From contig CBDIHP010000048.1 in NCBI GenBank assembly GCA_965279195.1, positions 62,001 through 126,000 on the forward strand: a stretch of 64,000 bases of DNA, given 5' to 3'. The DNA is from CBDIHP01 sp965279195. Its GTDB lineage: Bacteria; Planctomycetota; Planctomycetia; Isosphaerales; Isosphaeraceae. Made by a program: the position numbers and the translations under genes. Below the pieces are notes generated by a model. The model did not search any database. It had not been told where the DNA came from and saw only the letters and a list, made by a program, of their open reading frames with translations. Below are positions 7,764 to 16,984 of this stretch, in pieces (position 1 is the first letter of the stretch; each line of letters starts with the position of its first letter).

Positions 7764-8348
7764 TCAGGCCGGCGGGGGGCCGGCGTAGCGATAGGTGTTG
7801 AGGAGGACGCCCGTGGGGGTGGACTTCGTGCTGACGAGGGCCAGGTCGAGCGGGTCGACGGGATCGGGGAAGAGGCGTTTGCCCCGGCCCAGCAGGACGG
7901 GGTAGACGGCGAGCACGACGTCGTCGACCAGCCTTTCCTCGAACAGCGAGGCCGTCAGGGTCGTGCTGCCCCAGACGATCAGGTCGGGGCCGTCGGTCGC
8001 CTTGAGGCCGCGGATCCCCCCCGGGATGTCCGCGACGAGGTCGACGACCGGGCCCCATCCGAGGCCCTCCGGCCGGTGGGTCGCGACGTACTTGGTCGCG
8101 GCGTTCAGGGCGTCCGCGATCGGGCTGCTGGGCGCCTTGGGCCAGAAGCCCGCCCAGAGGTCGTAGGTGCGACGGCCCAGCAGCAGGTCGAAGGCCGGGC
8201 CCTGCGCCTCGGCGACGAGGGCCGCGCCGGCCGGGTTCCGGTAGGGCGCGGTCCATCCGCCGTGCGCGTACTCGCTGTCCTCCCCCCGCGCGGCGGGCGA
8301 GACCACGCCGTCCAGCGAGACGTGCGCGAAGACCCGGATCTTCCTCAT
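7764..8348 (-). CDS. RibD C-terminal / dihydrofolate reductase-like family protein
   Basis: A 194-residue protein that begins MRKIRVFAHVSLDGVVSPAA and contains 'LLLGRRTYDLWAGFWP' and 'GPDLIVWGSTTLTASLFEE', the usual signature of the DHFR-fold RibD_C family, stand-alone reductases of unknown substrate. GAGAGGA precedes the ATG. It begins 62 bases after the hydrolase gene on the same strand, so the two are probably one transcript. The ORF runs far upstream of this ATG without a stop, but the homologous start and the ribosome site fix it here. Confidence 0.85.
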   Translation of the reverse strand: MRKIRVFAHVSLDGVVSPAARGEDSEYAHGGWTAPYRNPAGAALVAEAQGPAFDLLLGRRTYDLWAGFWPKAPSSPIADALNAATKYVATHRPEGLGWGPVVDLVADIPGGIRGLKATDGPDLIVWGSTTLTASLFEERLVDDVVLAVYPVLLGRGKRLFPDPVDPLDLALVSTKSTPTGVLLNTYRYAGPPPA

Positions 8349-8410
8349 CTTGAGTCCTCTCGGTTCGAGTGCGTCGTGGGATTCGCAATAAGCGGGGCGG
8401 TCCGGGTTCT

Positions 8411-9262
8411 TCAGGGCTTCTTCGGCCCGGAGTCGAGGAAGTCGTTGATCATCGGGACGATGACGCCCACGCGATCCATCAGGGTGACGTGCGTCGTATT
8501 GGGCAAGATGGCCAGCCGCGACTCCGGGCGAGGCCGCATGTCGCCGTGGACCTCGCCCCCCTTGAGGCGATACATCTCGGCGATGTGGTCGAGCCGCACG
8601 CCGTCGGCGTCGCCGTGGATGAAGAACATCGGCGCCTTGGTGGCCTTCAGCCGCCCGGCGCCGAAGTCGTAGGTCTTGGAATCCGACGCGATGACGTGCT
8701 TGACGAACTCCGGGAATCCGTCGGGATTCGGGTTCAATTTCTTGTACTCGGCCTCGATCGGCGAGCCTTTGAAGACGTCGGCGGTGATCTGGGAGATCGC
8801 CTCGACCCCTTCCTTGACCCAGCCGTCGCTGCGGAACACGGACGAGATGCTGACGACCTTGCGCACCCTCTCCGGGTGTCGGATCGCGCACTGGAGCGCG
8901 ACGCCGCCCCCCATGCTGTAGCCGATCACGTCGGCCCTGGGGATCTTGAGGTGATCCAGCAGGGCCGCCACGTCGTCGGCCAGGTTCTCCGAGGTCATCG
9001 GGCGCGCGATGTCGGCCGTCCGCCCGTGCCCCTGCAACTCGACGGCGATCACCCTCCGCGTCTTCGAGAGCGCGGCGATCCACTCGGCCTCGCCCGAGAT
9101 CGACATGAACGCCCCATGGAGCAGCACCACGGGTTCGCCCTTCCCGTGGACCTCGTAATACATCTTCAGCCCGTTGACCGGCGCATACCCCACCGTCGGC
9201 GCCTCCGGCCCGGACGCGACAACCGGCACGAGCGTGGTCAGGAAGAAGGCGATGGTCTTCAT
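8411..9262 (-). CDS. Secreted alpha/beta hydrolase
   Basis: A 283-residue hydrolase. The start MKTIAFFLTTLVPVVASG gives a signal peptide, so export is likely. The fold elements are an oxyanion block 'PVVLLHGAF', the nucleophile elbow GYSMGGG with Ser near residue 116, an Asp in 'FFIHGDADGV', and the His in 'LPNTTHVTLMD'. The substrate cannot be told. It is the first gene of a probable two-gene operon with the RibD-like reductase. An in-frame ORF continues upstream through repeat DNA but has no better start. Confidence 0.85.
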   Translation of the reverse strand: MKTIAFFLTTLVPVVASGPEAPTVGYAPVNGLKMYYEVHGKGEPVVLLHGAFMSISGEAEWIAALSKTRRVIAVELQGHGRTADIARPMTSENLADDVAALLDHLKIPRADVIGYSMGGGVALQCAIRHPERVRKVVSISSVFRSDGWVKEGVEAISQITADVFKGSPIEAEYKKLNPNPDGFPEFVKHVIASDSKTYDFGAGRLKATKAPMFFIHGDADGVRLDHIAEMYRLKGGEVHGDMRPRPESRLAILPNTTHVTLMDRVGVIVPMINDFLDSGPKKP

Positions 9263-9429
9263 ATCGGACTCCAGAGTCCCTGGTCGGCGAGTGATCCCTC
9301 CATTGGTCGAACGGCGTCGCCCGCATTCGACAGGAAAACCGAATCGGCGAATCCTCCATCGGCGGTGGACACGGTCCTCCCGATCGGGCCGATCAGGAAA
9401 GGCCTCCTCACTGGGAGCGATCAAGGGGC

Positions 9430-9600
9430 CCTGTCCCCGCGTCCTTCGCGTTGCCTGTCCCCGCGTTGTACCCCCCCCCGTCCCGGCGTTGCCCCCCCTC
9501 CTGGAAAATACCGACGACGCCTGGCGACGATGCATGTCCTGGCTGGCCTCTGTCCTGGTTGGCCTCCTGGTTGGCTTCCTGGTTGGCCTCTCGTCGGCTC
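9430..9600 (-). repeat. R1-like and R3 repeats, inverted
   Basis: Two R1 half-sites (CTGTCCCCGCGT at 9431 and TTGCCTGTCCCCGCGTTG at 9451) are followed by GATGCATGTCC at 9531. Then come four CCTGGTTGGCCT units, the reverse complement of R3. These end about 230 bases before the SIR2 gene. The remaining bases to 9829 are AT-rich and probably hold that gene's promoter; no clear -35/-10 pair was identified. Confidence 0.6.
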
Positions 9601-9829
9601 CTTAGGGAAAATAGAAAATATGGGAAAGATACTTTACTTGCCTTGCGTCAATAGCTCCAATATATAGCCGCATCCTAAAAGCTGTTATTTGGACAACACC
9701 GGCTAATGAGCCTTAGCAGCCGCATGATGACCGCAACGACGGTGCCTAGGTAGTGGCGATGCCTCAGGGGAGCAGCGTATTGCCCTGTTTCGAAAGTCAA
9801 TATCGATACAAATTAGCGAGGCCCCAGAT

Positions 9830-12800
9830 ATGACATTGCATCCTCCGACCGGCTCGGCCGAATCAATCCTGATTAGGGCATTCCAGGAAGGGCGGCCGAT
9901 CATCCCATTCCTCGGAGCCGGGATCTCGATCAGCACGGGATACCCTCCGATCGCCGAGATCGCCGGGTATCTCGCCAAGGTAAGGCATTATATCGATTAC
10001 ATACGTCCGCAGTTACGACGCCCAAAAGATCGGCGAGGTGCCTACGCCGATTACATTCAGGCTCGCGGATGGCCGGACCTGAATCAACTAAACGCAGACC
10101 TGTGGCGACATGTGACCAGGGTAGCCACCTCGGAGTCGGCTTGGTCGAATGTCAAGGAGATCCTCGGGGCGATCGATTCCTCGGCGAACTTCGAAGTCTT
10201 GCGACGGCGGTGGGAGGAGCGTGTGAATTTCCGCCCCCAGCAGGTGATCGACGCGGAACATCTCCGGGCCATGTCCGAGAAGGATTCGAAGCTCGCCTCC
10301 CGAGTCCTGTCCGAAATCGCCTGCGACCCTGACACCTGCGAGATGCGGTCTCGGGGCGACTGGTATGACCTGATGATGACCCTGAGCGAGGGCAACTTCG
10401 ACCTGGTCGACGCTCTTTTCGCCTCGCTTGCCCGGGGCAAGACTCACGGGACGACCCATGTCCTGCTGTCGAAGCTGATCAACTTCTTGGGGATCAATCG
10501 CATCCTTACCCTGAACTTCGACCCGTTCCTTGAGGAGGCCATGCGGGCGGAGGGACATATCCCAACTGTGATCAACACTTCTCGTGATGCTGACATACCA
10601 TCAACTGTTGTTGTTACTGATGACCTGACCGTGGTGAAGCTCCACGGCAGCGCCTATGGGGTGCGGATCGGCGAGAAGATCCAGATGTCACTGGACAATG
10701 AGAATCGGGTCAGAGCCCTGGATCTGATCCCGCAGAACGCCCTGGTGCTGGTCATGGGATTCTCCGGTGCCGAACGTCGTATGCTCCAGCTGCTGGAAGA
10801 TGTCGCGCGACGCGGGGCGGGTGACTGCCCGTCAATTCTCTGGATGCACTGGCTGGAGCGTCCGGATTACGCCGTGGATCTGCTCAAGAAGAACCTTGAT
10901 GAGCACGGTGGTCGGGTAGTCCCAAAGCGGTACAGCTCCGTCGACGGTTTCCTGCTCAGGGTCCTTTGCCTGCTCCGGGGGGAGTTCCCGGCGACGAAAT
11001 CGCCCTACCGGGCGTTGCCGACCCGCTGCGTGGTCTGGTCGCCCGGCAAGGCCAGGGATCCTGCGACGGTTAAAGCGCCGGCGGAGGGCCCGGCCGACGC
11101 CCCCGGGGCGGCCACCCCCCGTTCCGATGCCACGCGAGAGCCTGATGTGTTCGAGTCGCCCCATCGGATCCGCGTCTATCTTGACGACAATTTCCTGATC
11201 GCTCCAGACGGCTCTGAGAAGATCTACGACCCGTCCCTGGATATGATTAAATTCGCATCCAGCCTCGAGGAGAGAGGATATCGGATCCTCTGGATCGATT
11301 GCGAGGAGCATCACACGACCGAAGGAGTCGTAGCCGATGTCATCGATCAGATCCGCTCCCTCGACCCGCTCTTCCCCCCTTACCTGATGCGCACCGGCGA
11401 GTCCCTGGGGCAGGAATGGAAATCCGGCAAGATTGTCAAATTGGTGCAGACGCGTGAGATGGCGGATACGAAACAGTTCGAGCGGGCCGTCGAGCGAATC
11501 CGCGAGGCGCTCCAACGCGGGCGGTATGTCCTCTGCTTCGATTCGCCCGAGATGATCGCTCGCCCACAGACCGTCCATCATGGCCTCCCCTCATTCCTGC
11601 AGGCGAATCGCGCGCGTGGCGGAACCCTCACCAAGCCGATCCTGCGGAAACTCGAACATCGCATACGGAGGTTCTTCAAGTTCCTCCGAATGCTACTGCT
11701 GGAGGACTTGGACCGCAACGCGGGCGAGACGCTCCCGGCGTCCGATATCGGCGAGTCGTACATCGCTGTCGCCCTCTGCTCGCCCGGGCCAAGGCATCCC
11801 CGAAGGACAAAGCAGGAAAACGCAGTCTTCCGGATCTGCCGCGATCAGGTCGACGGATTAAAGTCCCAGCTCCGTAAGGCAATCCAGTCCACTGCGTTCG
11901 TCTCCGGCTCCAACCTCGATCCGGCAAGGCAGCCCGAGCTCTGGGTGTCCAAGCCGGCGCGTTCGGAGCTCAACACGATCGAGACGCTCAAGTCTTTGCT
12001 GGGGAGGGGTACCGCCTTCAAACTCGATCGCGACTCTGTCCGGGTCCTGACCGCGGTGTTCCGACGGCCGCGGTCGTACCTGGGCGTCCGCTCGCTCCTG
12101 ACACAGGCGGGGCGGGTCGCCGTGGAGATCCCGCAGCCAGATGGCGGCGGAGGGACCCGTCCTGCGTCCGGACTTACCGCGCAGGAATTCCTCGACCTAT
12201 TCGGCATCAACTCCTCCGACAATGCGTCCAGCTACGCAAGATTCACGGCCGAGGGCCTGATTTGGTTGAACCGGCACGTCCGCGCCGAGGCCTATGAGAC
12301 CCTCTCGGAGGCGCCCCGCCAGTGGTTCGACCTCGCCTGGTCGAAACTCGATCTCGGCGCCATCGATTCCCCATCCGACGAGGCCATACGAAATCTCCTG
12401 TTACTGAGCATCCTCCATCGGAGGGCGGCCCGCTATTACTTCACGGAGGTGTACTCAGCCTCTCACGACCTGGATGCGTTCCGGGAATACATTTATCACC
12501 GGGTGTCGTTCCTGAGATACATGGCCAGGTTGAATTTCGTGGCAATCCACTATGAGGACGAGACGAGCCGGGTACTGGATGAGGTCGGGATCGACAAGTC
12601 GGATGCGGACATCCTGAAATACCTGGGGCCGCCGCTAGCAGACTTATTCCGGGCCGGATTCGCCGAGAGTCTCCTCAAATGCCGCCTCGGCGAACTCCAG
12701 GCATTCCGTGCGACCCTCTCGCGCGAGTCCTACAATGTCCTCACACGTCTGAACGCAAACACCTGGATCTCCTGGCTGGAGCGACTCATCAGCGAGGAAT

Positions 12801-14908
12801 GCGAATGGCTACAGGAGGATGTCCTGCTCGAAAAGGCCATCCAGTCGGCCCAACCGCCCGCGAACGGCGCGAAGCGACGGGGTTCGCCTCGAACCGGATC
12901 GCGAGGCGAGGCGGGCTCCTCGCGATCGGCCGGCCACCCCGTGCGTCTCGGCTTTCCCGGGCTCGCCGAGAAATTCGAGAAAGAGATCGAGGATCTCAAG
13001 AATGAACTGCAACACCAGGAGATCCGCTTCCTCGGCGAGAAGGCAGACTGGGGCAATGCCCTCCAATCCTGCTCGAACTTGATCGTCAATCAGATCAGAT
13101 TCCTCAGCAGCGAGGAGGCACACAAAGAATTGTGGTCCCTGCACTTCCCCAGCGAAGAGCGATTCAGCCGGGATCTCCAGGGGTTCGGAGAGACCAATAA
13201 GCCCAAGCCTAGGCTCTGGAAGGAGCTCAAGAGGCTCGTCAACTCGGCGCCGGAATTGACGACGGAGTCGGTGCTGGGCGACAAGCTGCGCGAACTCCAC
13301 AAGCCGACGGGCGATGAGGGCCCGGGCAAGATCACGCCCCCGATCTATGTCACCTGGCATCTGGCGGCCCTCGATCTGGCCAATCGGCTGCTTGAGGCGT
13401 CGTCATTCGCGCACCACCTGGCGATCGCGGAGACGGGGGTCGATCGAGTCCCTGACGGGGTGGGGGGCCTGGATCTAGCGGAGCCCCGGAGAACCGAGCA
13501 GAGCCTGCTCAAGATCGTTAAATGGATCCTGAACGGGCTGGATTGGGGTCAGCAGGTCGTCTCATCCTTGAAGCAGCCCGACAAGAAAAACTACTATTCA
13601 AGGACGATCTTGGATCTGATGAAATCCAAGTATAACAAGCTCGTCCTTGAGCACGCGCTTCGCTCAGCGATCGTGTCCTTCGAATTCGTCCACCCCTGGT
13701 TCGACCGCAAGCGAAAACGAGTTCGGGGATGCATGCTATTAGATAAACAGGACAGCACCAACAAGCACCTATTGAAGAGGGCGCGAGATCATGCCGATCA
13801 CCTTTTTGAACTGGCGAGGCAATACGTCTTCGAGGACCGGGCCGAGTACAACAGGTTCCACGCGCTGGCGTTGATGTTTAGGGCGAGGAGCACCTTCCTC
13901 GCCGACGGGGACGACATGGAAGGCGCGCTGTCCTCCCTGGACAAGGCCTCGAATCTTCTCGATGCCAGCGTCGGGGTGGGATCTCCTATCGATCGGGTCT
14001 CGATCCTGCGCACACGGGTCGAATGCCTCATGCTCGACGCCGACTTCAAGGTCGGGAAGATCTCCTCCATGATCCTGGAGAAAAAGCGTCTCGAACCGGA
14101 AAAGGAGCCTTGGCTGGAGTGGGAAAAATGCTGGTCTTTCGCGGAGCGGCGGCTGATGCAGGCGAGGAAAACCCTGAGCGAAGCATATCGCATCTACCGG
14201 CTCCGGCGCCGCAATGTGAACTGGTGGCTCCGTCTCTCCCGCGACTACACCCAGTGGTGCATCGAATCGTCGGTCCTGAACATCTGCGGGGATCCAATCT
14301 GGAAGCATCGTCGAAAAGTGGACAGGACGCGGGTCACTCGCTATGACGTGACCTTCGACCTGGGGGTTTCCGCGGTCCGGGCCGGCTTGAACGCACTGTC
14401 CTGGTCGACCACGGCCGATGTCGTCGACGAGGTCGAGGCCGCCGCCACCCTCGCCGAGTTGAACCGGTCCGTCGGGCAGTGGCTCTGCCTGATGGTCTGC
14501 GCCTGGTTCCGCAGCCTCATCGACGAGATCGACGAGACGCAGAGCGATTGGTACCCGGACCTTCAGGCGTACTTCGAGGCCTTCTGGACCGAGTGGAGCA
14601 AGCTGAACGAGGTCCACCGGATGCCCCGCCTCGTTTCCGATGAGATGAAGACCGCGGTCGGCGAGTGTCTCCTCGGCCTCCCCGAACTGCTCCCATGCCT
14701 CCGCGGGATCTACGCATCACGCCATCACATGAAAATTCTTAACATTACAAGCATTGAAAAATATGAAAAGTCTAGGTCCGAATTGCGGATCGACCCGGAC
14801 CCCTGGGTCCATCTCAGAGGCGCCCTTCTGATGGCCATGGACACGGCCATCCGCAGCCAGAAAGTCCGGGATGAGATCGCTACGGCGCTTCAGCCCAGAA
14901 CCGACTAA
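9830..14908 (+). CDS. Very large SIR2-domain protein, candidate antiphage NADase
   Basis: A 1692-residue single gene. Residues ~20-350 form a SIR2-like domain: GAGIS at 29-33, 'LTLNFDPF' with Asn229 and Asp231, 'VKLHGSAYG' with His272, and the late 'LVLVMGFSGAERRMLQLLED' strand-helix. These are the NAD-binding and catalytic positions of defence SIR2 enzymes. After a Pro/Ala-rich linker (~385-440), residues ~443-680 look like an NTPase core ('YRILWIDCEEHHTTEGVVAD', then 'RGRYVLCFDSPE' as a Walker-B-like strand), but no GxxGxGKT/S loop is visible. The rest is helical, with a short coiled coil near 1045-1065. Known SIR2 defence proteins deplete NAD after phage sensing; that role here is inference. 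The gene stands alone, appears lower in GC than its neighbours, and has R1/R3 repeats on both sides. Confidence 0.8.
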   Translation: MTLHPPTGSAESILIRAFQEGRPIIPFLGAGISISTGYPPIAEIAGYLAKVRHYIDYIRPQLRRPKDRRGAYADYIQARGWPDLNQLNADLWRHVTRVATSESAWSNVKEILGAIDSSANFEVLRRRWEERVNFRPQQVIDAEHLRAMSEKDSKLASRVLSEIACDPDTCEMRSRGDWYDLMMTLSEGNFDLVDALFASLARGKTHGTTHVLLSKLINFLGINRILTLNFDPFLEEAMRAEGHIPTVINTSRDADIPSTVVVTDDLTVVKLHGSAYGVRIGEKIQMSLDNENRVRALDLIPQNALVLVMGFSGAERRMLQLLEDVARRGAGDCPSILWMHWLERPDYAVDLLKKNLDEHGGRVVPKRYSSVDGFLLRVLCLLRGEFPATKSPYRALPTRCVVWSPGKARDPATVKAPAEGPADAPGAATPRSDATREPDVFESPHRIRVYLDDNFLIAPDGSEKIYDPSLDMIKFASSLEERGYRILWIDCEEHHTTEGVVADVIDQIRSLDPLFPPYLMRTGESLGQEWKSGKIVKLVQTREMADTKQFERAVERIREALQRGRYVLCFDSPEMIARPQTVHHGLPSFLQANRARGGTLTKPILRKLEHRIRRFFKFLRMLLLEDLDRNAGETLPASDIGESYIAVALCSPGPRHPRRTKQENAVFRICRDQVDGLKSQLRKAIQSTAFVSGSNLDPARQPELWVSKPARSELNTIETLKSLLGRGTAFKLDRDSVRVLTAVFRRPRSYLGVRSLLTQAGRVAVEIPQPDGGGGTRPASGLTAQEFLDLFGINSSDNASSYARFTAEGLIWLNRHVRAEAYETLSEAPRQWFDLAWSKLDLGAIDSPSDEAIRNLLLLSILHRRAARYYFTEVYSASHDLDAFREYIYHRVSFLRYMARLNFVAIHYEDETSRVLDEVGIDKSDADILKYLGPPLADLFRAGFAESLLKCRLGELQAFRATLSRESYNVLTRLNANTWISWLERLISEECEWLQEDVLLEKAIQSAQPPANGAKRRGSPRTGSRGEAGSSRSAGHPVRLGFPGLAEKFEKEIEDLKNELQHQEIRFLGEKADWGNALQSCSNLIVNQIRFLSSEEAHKELWSLHFPSEERFSRDLQGFGETNKPKPRLWKELKRLVNSAPELTTESVLGDKLRELHKPTGDEGPGKITPPIYVTWHLAALDLANRLLEASSFAHHLAIAETGVDRVPDGVGGLDLAEPRRTEQSLLKIVKWILNGLDWGQQVVSSLKQPDKKNYYSRTILDLMKSKYNKLVLEHALRSAIVSFEFVHPWFDRKRKRVRGCMLLDKQDSTNKHLLKRARDHADHLFELARQYVFEDRAEYNRFHALALMFRARSTFLADGDDMEGALSSLDKASNLLDASVGVGSPIDRVSILRTRVECLMLDADFKVGKISSMILEKKRLEPEKEPWLEWEKCWSFAERRLMQARKTLSEAYRIYRLRRRNVNWWLRLSRDYTQWCIESSVLNICGDPIWKHRRKVDRTRVTRYDVTFDLGVSAVRAGLNALSWSTTADVVDEVEAAATLAELNRSVGQWLCLMVCAWFRSLIDEIDETQSDWYPDLQAYFEAFWTEWSKLNEVHRMPRLVSDEMKTAVGECLLGLPELLPCLRGIYASRHHMKILNITSIEKYEKSRSELRIDPDPWVHLRGALLMAMDTAIRSQKVRDEIATALQPRTD

Positions 14909-14919
14909 CCGGGACACAG

Positions 14920-14938
14920 CCTGGACCATCATTCCAGG
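14920..14938 (+). terminator. Weak hairpin after the SIR2 gene
   Basis: CCTGGA and TCCAGG pair across a 7-base loop, 12 bases after the stop. There is no T-run, so termination is only possible. Confidence 0.25.
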
Positions 14939-15063
14939 ACACAGGGAATCATGCGGGGCCACCGCGGGAAGCGTCGAGGGGTGACCAGGTTCTCTGGAGG
15001 TGAGTGTGCCGACCTTGCAAGATAGGTCGGCCGATCGACCCATCACCCCGAGCTACGCCATGA

Positions 15064-15131
15064 CAACGCGGGGACCCAACCAGGACATGCATCGTTCTGA
15101 TGCTGCGGGTCGAGGATGCCTCGATCGAACT
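15064..15131 (+). repeat. R1/R3 composite repeat unit
   Basis: AACGCGGGGACCCAACCAGG joins an R1 start to one R3 unit and continues as ACATGCATCGTTCTGATGCT plus GCGGGTCGAGGATGCC. The last ~45 bases match 6411-6456. This is the first block of repeats downstream of the SIR2 gene. Confidence 0.65.
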
Positions 15132-15140
15132 GCTTGAGGG

Positions 15141-15286
15141 GGCAATGCGGGGACATGCAACGCATCGGGGGCAATGCGGGGACATGCAACGCATCGGGGC
15201 AACGCGGAGACATTCAACGCGTTGGCGAACGCGGGGACATGCGTTGCAACTGCTGGCGAACGCGGGGACATGCGTTGCAACTGCGG
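15141..15286 (+). repeat. R1 tandem array, five units of 28-31 bp
   Basis: Units start at about 15141, 15170, 15198, 15226 and 15257. Units 1 and 2 are identical (GGCAATGCGGGGACATGCAA then CGCATCGG). Unit 3 is diverged (GGAGACATTCAACGCGTT). Units 4 and 5 keep AACGCGGGGACATGC but continue GTTGCAACTGC. There are no spacers, so this is a tandem repeat and not a CRISPR. An IS630-type element is inserted 2-3 bases after the last unit. Confidence 0.85.
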
Positions 15287-15287
15287 C

Positions 15288-16330
15288 TAGAGCGATTTCC
15301 TTTTGATTTTGGCGGTTGACTGGGATATCCCTGGGTGTCAGGAGGACACCGGGGATGAAGGCCTATTCGATGGACCTGAGGGAGCGCGTGGTCGCCGCCT
15401 GCGAGGCGGGCGAATTGACCAGGGAGGAGATCGCCGGGCGGTTCTCGGTGAGCGTCTCCTGGATCCGCGCGCTGATGAAGCGGTGGCGCGAGGCCGGCAC
15501 GATCGAGCCCAGGCCCCGGGGCGGGGGCAGGGTGCGTGCCTTCGACGCCGAGGCCGACGCTCGGCTCCGCCAGGCCGTCCGAGACGACTCCGACGCCACC
15601 CTCGAGCAACTCGCCGCGGCCGCCGGCGTCGCCTGCGGCCCCACGGTCGTGTTCCGGGCCCTGAAACGCCTGGGCATCACGCGTAAAAAAAGTCGCGGCG
15701 GGCGGCCGAGCAGGACCGTCCCGAGCTGAAGGAGCAGCGGCGGGCCTGGCGCGAGGAGTTCGCCGGGGTCGACCCGTCGCGGCTGGTCTTCCTCGACGAG
15801 ACCGGCTGCACCACCGCCATGGACCGGACCCACGGCCGGGCCCCCAGCGGCGTGCGGGTGGACGGCCCGGTGCCGCACGGACACTGGAAGGTCATCACCC
15901 TCACCGCCGCCGTGAGGCTGGGGGGCGTCCCCCAGCCCGCCTGCCTGGCCACAGACGGCGCCACCAACTCGGCCTGCTTCGAGACCTACATCGGCGACTG
16001 CCTGGCCCCGACCCTGCGGACGGGCGACATCGTGGTGATGGACAACCTCTCCTGCCACAAGTCGCCCGAGGTGCGTCGCCTGATCGAAGCGGCCGGCGCC
16101 CAGGTCCGCTACCTGCCCCCCTACAGCCCCGACCTCAACCCGATCGAGCCGCTGTTCTCGAAGTTCAAGGCGATCCTCCGCGAGCTGGCGGTCCGGACGG
16201 TCCCCGATCTCTTCGGCGCCATGGGCGACGCCCTCCGCCGGATCACCCCGCAGGACATCGCCGGCTGGTTCCGCCATAGCGGCTACACCGCCACAGAGTC
16301 AACCGCCAGACTCATAGGGAAATCGCTCTA
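15288..16330 (+). mobile_element. Complete IS630-type insertion sequence
   Basis: The element body is 15290-16328, flanked by TA at 15288-15289 and 16329-16330, the target duplication expected of IS630/Tc1-type elements. Terminal inverted repeats of 32 bases (15290-15321 and 16297-16328) share GAGCGATTTCC at the tip and GGCGGTTGACT at the inner end. The left flank is the R1 array and the right flank starts the inverted R1 long unit, so the insertion target was repeat DNA. Both ends and the catalytic residues are intact. Confidence 0.92.
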
Positions 16331-16331
16331 A
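15355..16331 (+). CDS. IS630 transposase in two frames joined at an A7 run
   Basis: The first frame (15355-15729) encodes a helix-turn-helix head (MKAYSMDLRERVVAACEAGE; 'AGRFSVSVSWIRALMKRWRE'). The second frame, -1 relative to it, carries the catalytic core: 'LVFLDETGCT' (Asp), 'IVVMDNLSCHKS' (Asp) and 'PPYSPDLNPIEPLF' (Glu). The frames overlap at seven A residues, 15685-15691, just after the TRK codons. Programmed -1 frameshifting on an A-run is known for several IS630 members and would give a ~325-residue fusion. Because every other part is intact, this is more likely regulatory than decay. The stop TAA uses the right-hand TA duplication. Confidence 0.85.
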
Positions 16332-16398
16332 ATGGGGAGACTACGCAGCCTGGGTCGATTTGATCAGTCCTTTGATGCGTTGCATGTCCCCGCGTTCC
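16331..16398 (-). repeat. R1 long unit, copy C (inverted)
   Basis: Read on the minus strand it gives AACGCGGGGACATGCAACGC, a ~25-base middle, then CCCAGGCTGCGTAGTCTCCC, the same two blocks as copies A and B. The IS630 element ends at its edge. Confidence 0.7.
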
Positions 16399-16500
16399 CC
16401 ATGTCCCCGCGTTCCCCCGCGTTCCCGCGCCGCGTTCCCGCGTTCGTCCTTCGTCCTTCCCGCGTTCGTCCTCCCGCGTTCGTCCTCTCGATAGTCCCGG
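16386..16500. repeat. GCGTTCC / GCGTTCGTCCT minisatellite
   Basis: Ten or so imperfect units built on CCCGCGTTC, shifting to GCGTTCGTCCT in the second half. It appears to be an expansion of the flank of the preceding R1 unit. A similar expansion of GGGGAACGCGG is seen at 56036-56115. Confidence 0.6.
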
Positions 16501-16544
16501 CCGCACGCACGCTCACCGGTTCGCTGGCCGCCCAGTGCCGCGGA

Positions 16545-16573
16545 GGCAACGCGGGGACATGCAACGCATCCGG
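16545..16573 (+). repeat. R1 repeat, single copy
   Basis: AACGCGGGGACATGCAACGC followed by ATCCGG, preceded by GGC, as in units 1-2 of the tandem array. The rest of 16574-16985 shows no gene; a 180-residue antisense frame is repeat-derived. Confidence 0.7.
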
Positions 16574-16984
16574 GTCGGGATTTGACGCCCACCGGGCAAC
16601 GCGGAGCGCCAATGCCGGGACAGATGCCGCGACGATGGGCCGGCGGCGCGATGAGGGCCGTCCTAGGAAGGGGGAAGGCGGGCGGAGGAGAGAGGATGGT
16701 CGGTCGGCTCGGACTCGATGCGTCCTGACCTTTCGGCTCGGAGGATTCTGTTTTTCGGTGGAGGTTTGGTGGCAAGTTTAGGAAGGGGAGGTATTTGGGG
16801 AAATCGCGCGGGTTCACTCGATTTGCCGGGCTCAGGGGATCTTGGAAAATTGGGAAGAATCGCTTGAATTTCCGGAACCAATGGGGCGTCAAGATGGTAG
16901 AGGTAGGGGGAATAGCTGGTATCCATGCTCTTTGACAATTTGAGTGCTTTGGTGTCTCTATGGGGTGTTGTGAGGGAAAGTCAT

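Noticed and set aside
10832..11581. Minus-strand frame of 249 codons inside the SIR2 gene
   Set aside because: It lies wholly within a gene with clear SIR2 motifs and has no family signal of its own.
15141..15286. Possible CRISPR array
   Set aside because: Repeat units follow each other without spacers, unit length varies, the unit also occurs dispersed elsewhere, and no cas gene is present.
16341..16892. 183-codon minus-strand frame downstream of the IS630-type element
   Set aside because: Most of it is translated minisatellite and R1 repeat; no start signal or domain.
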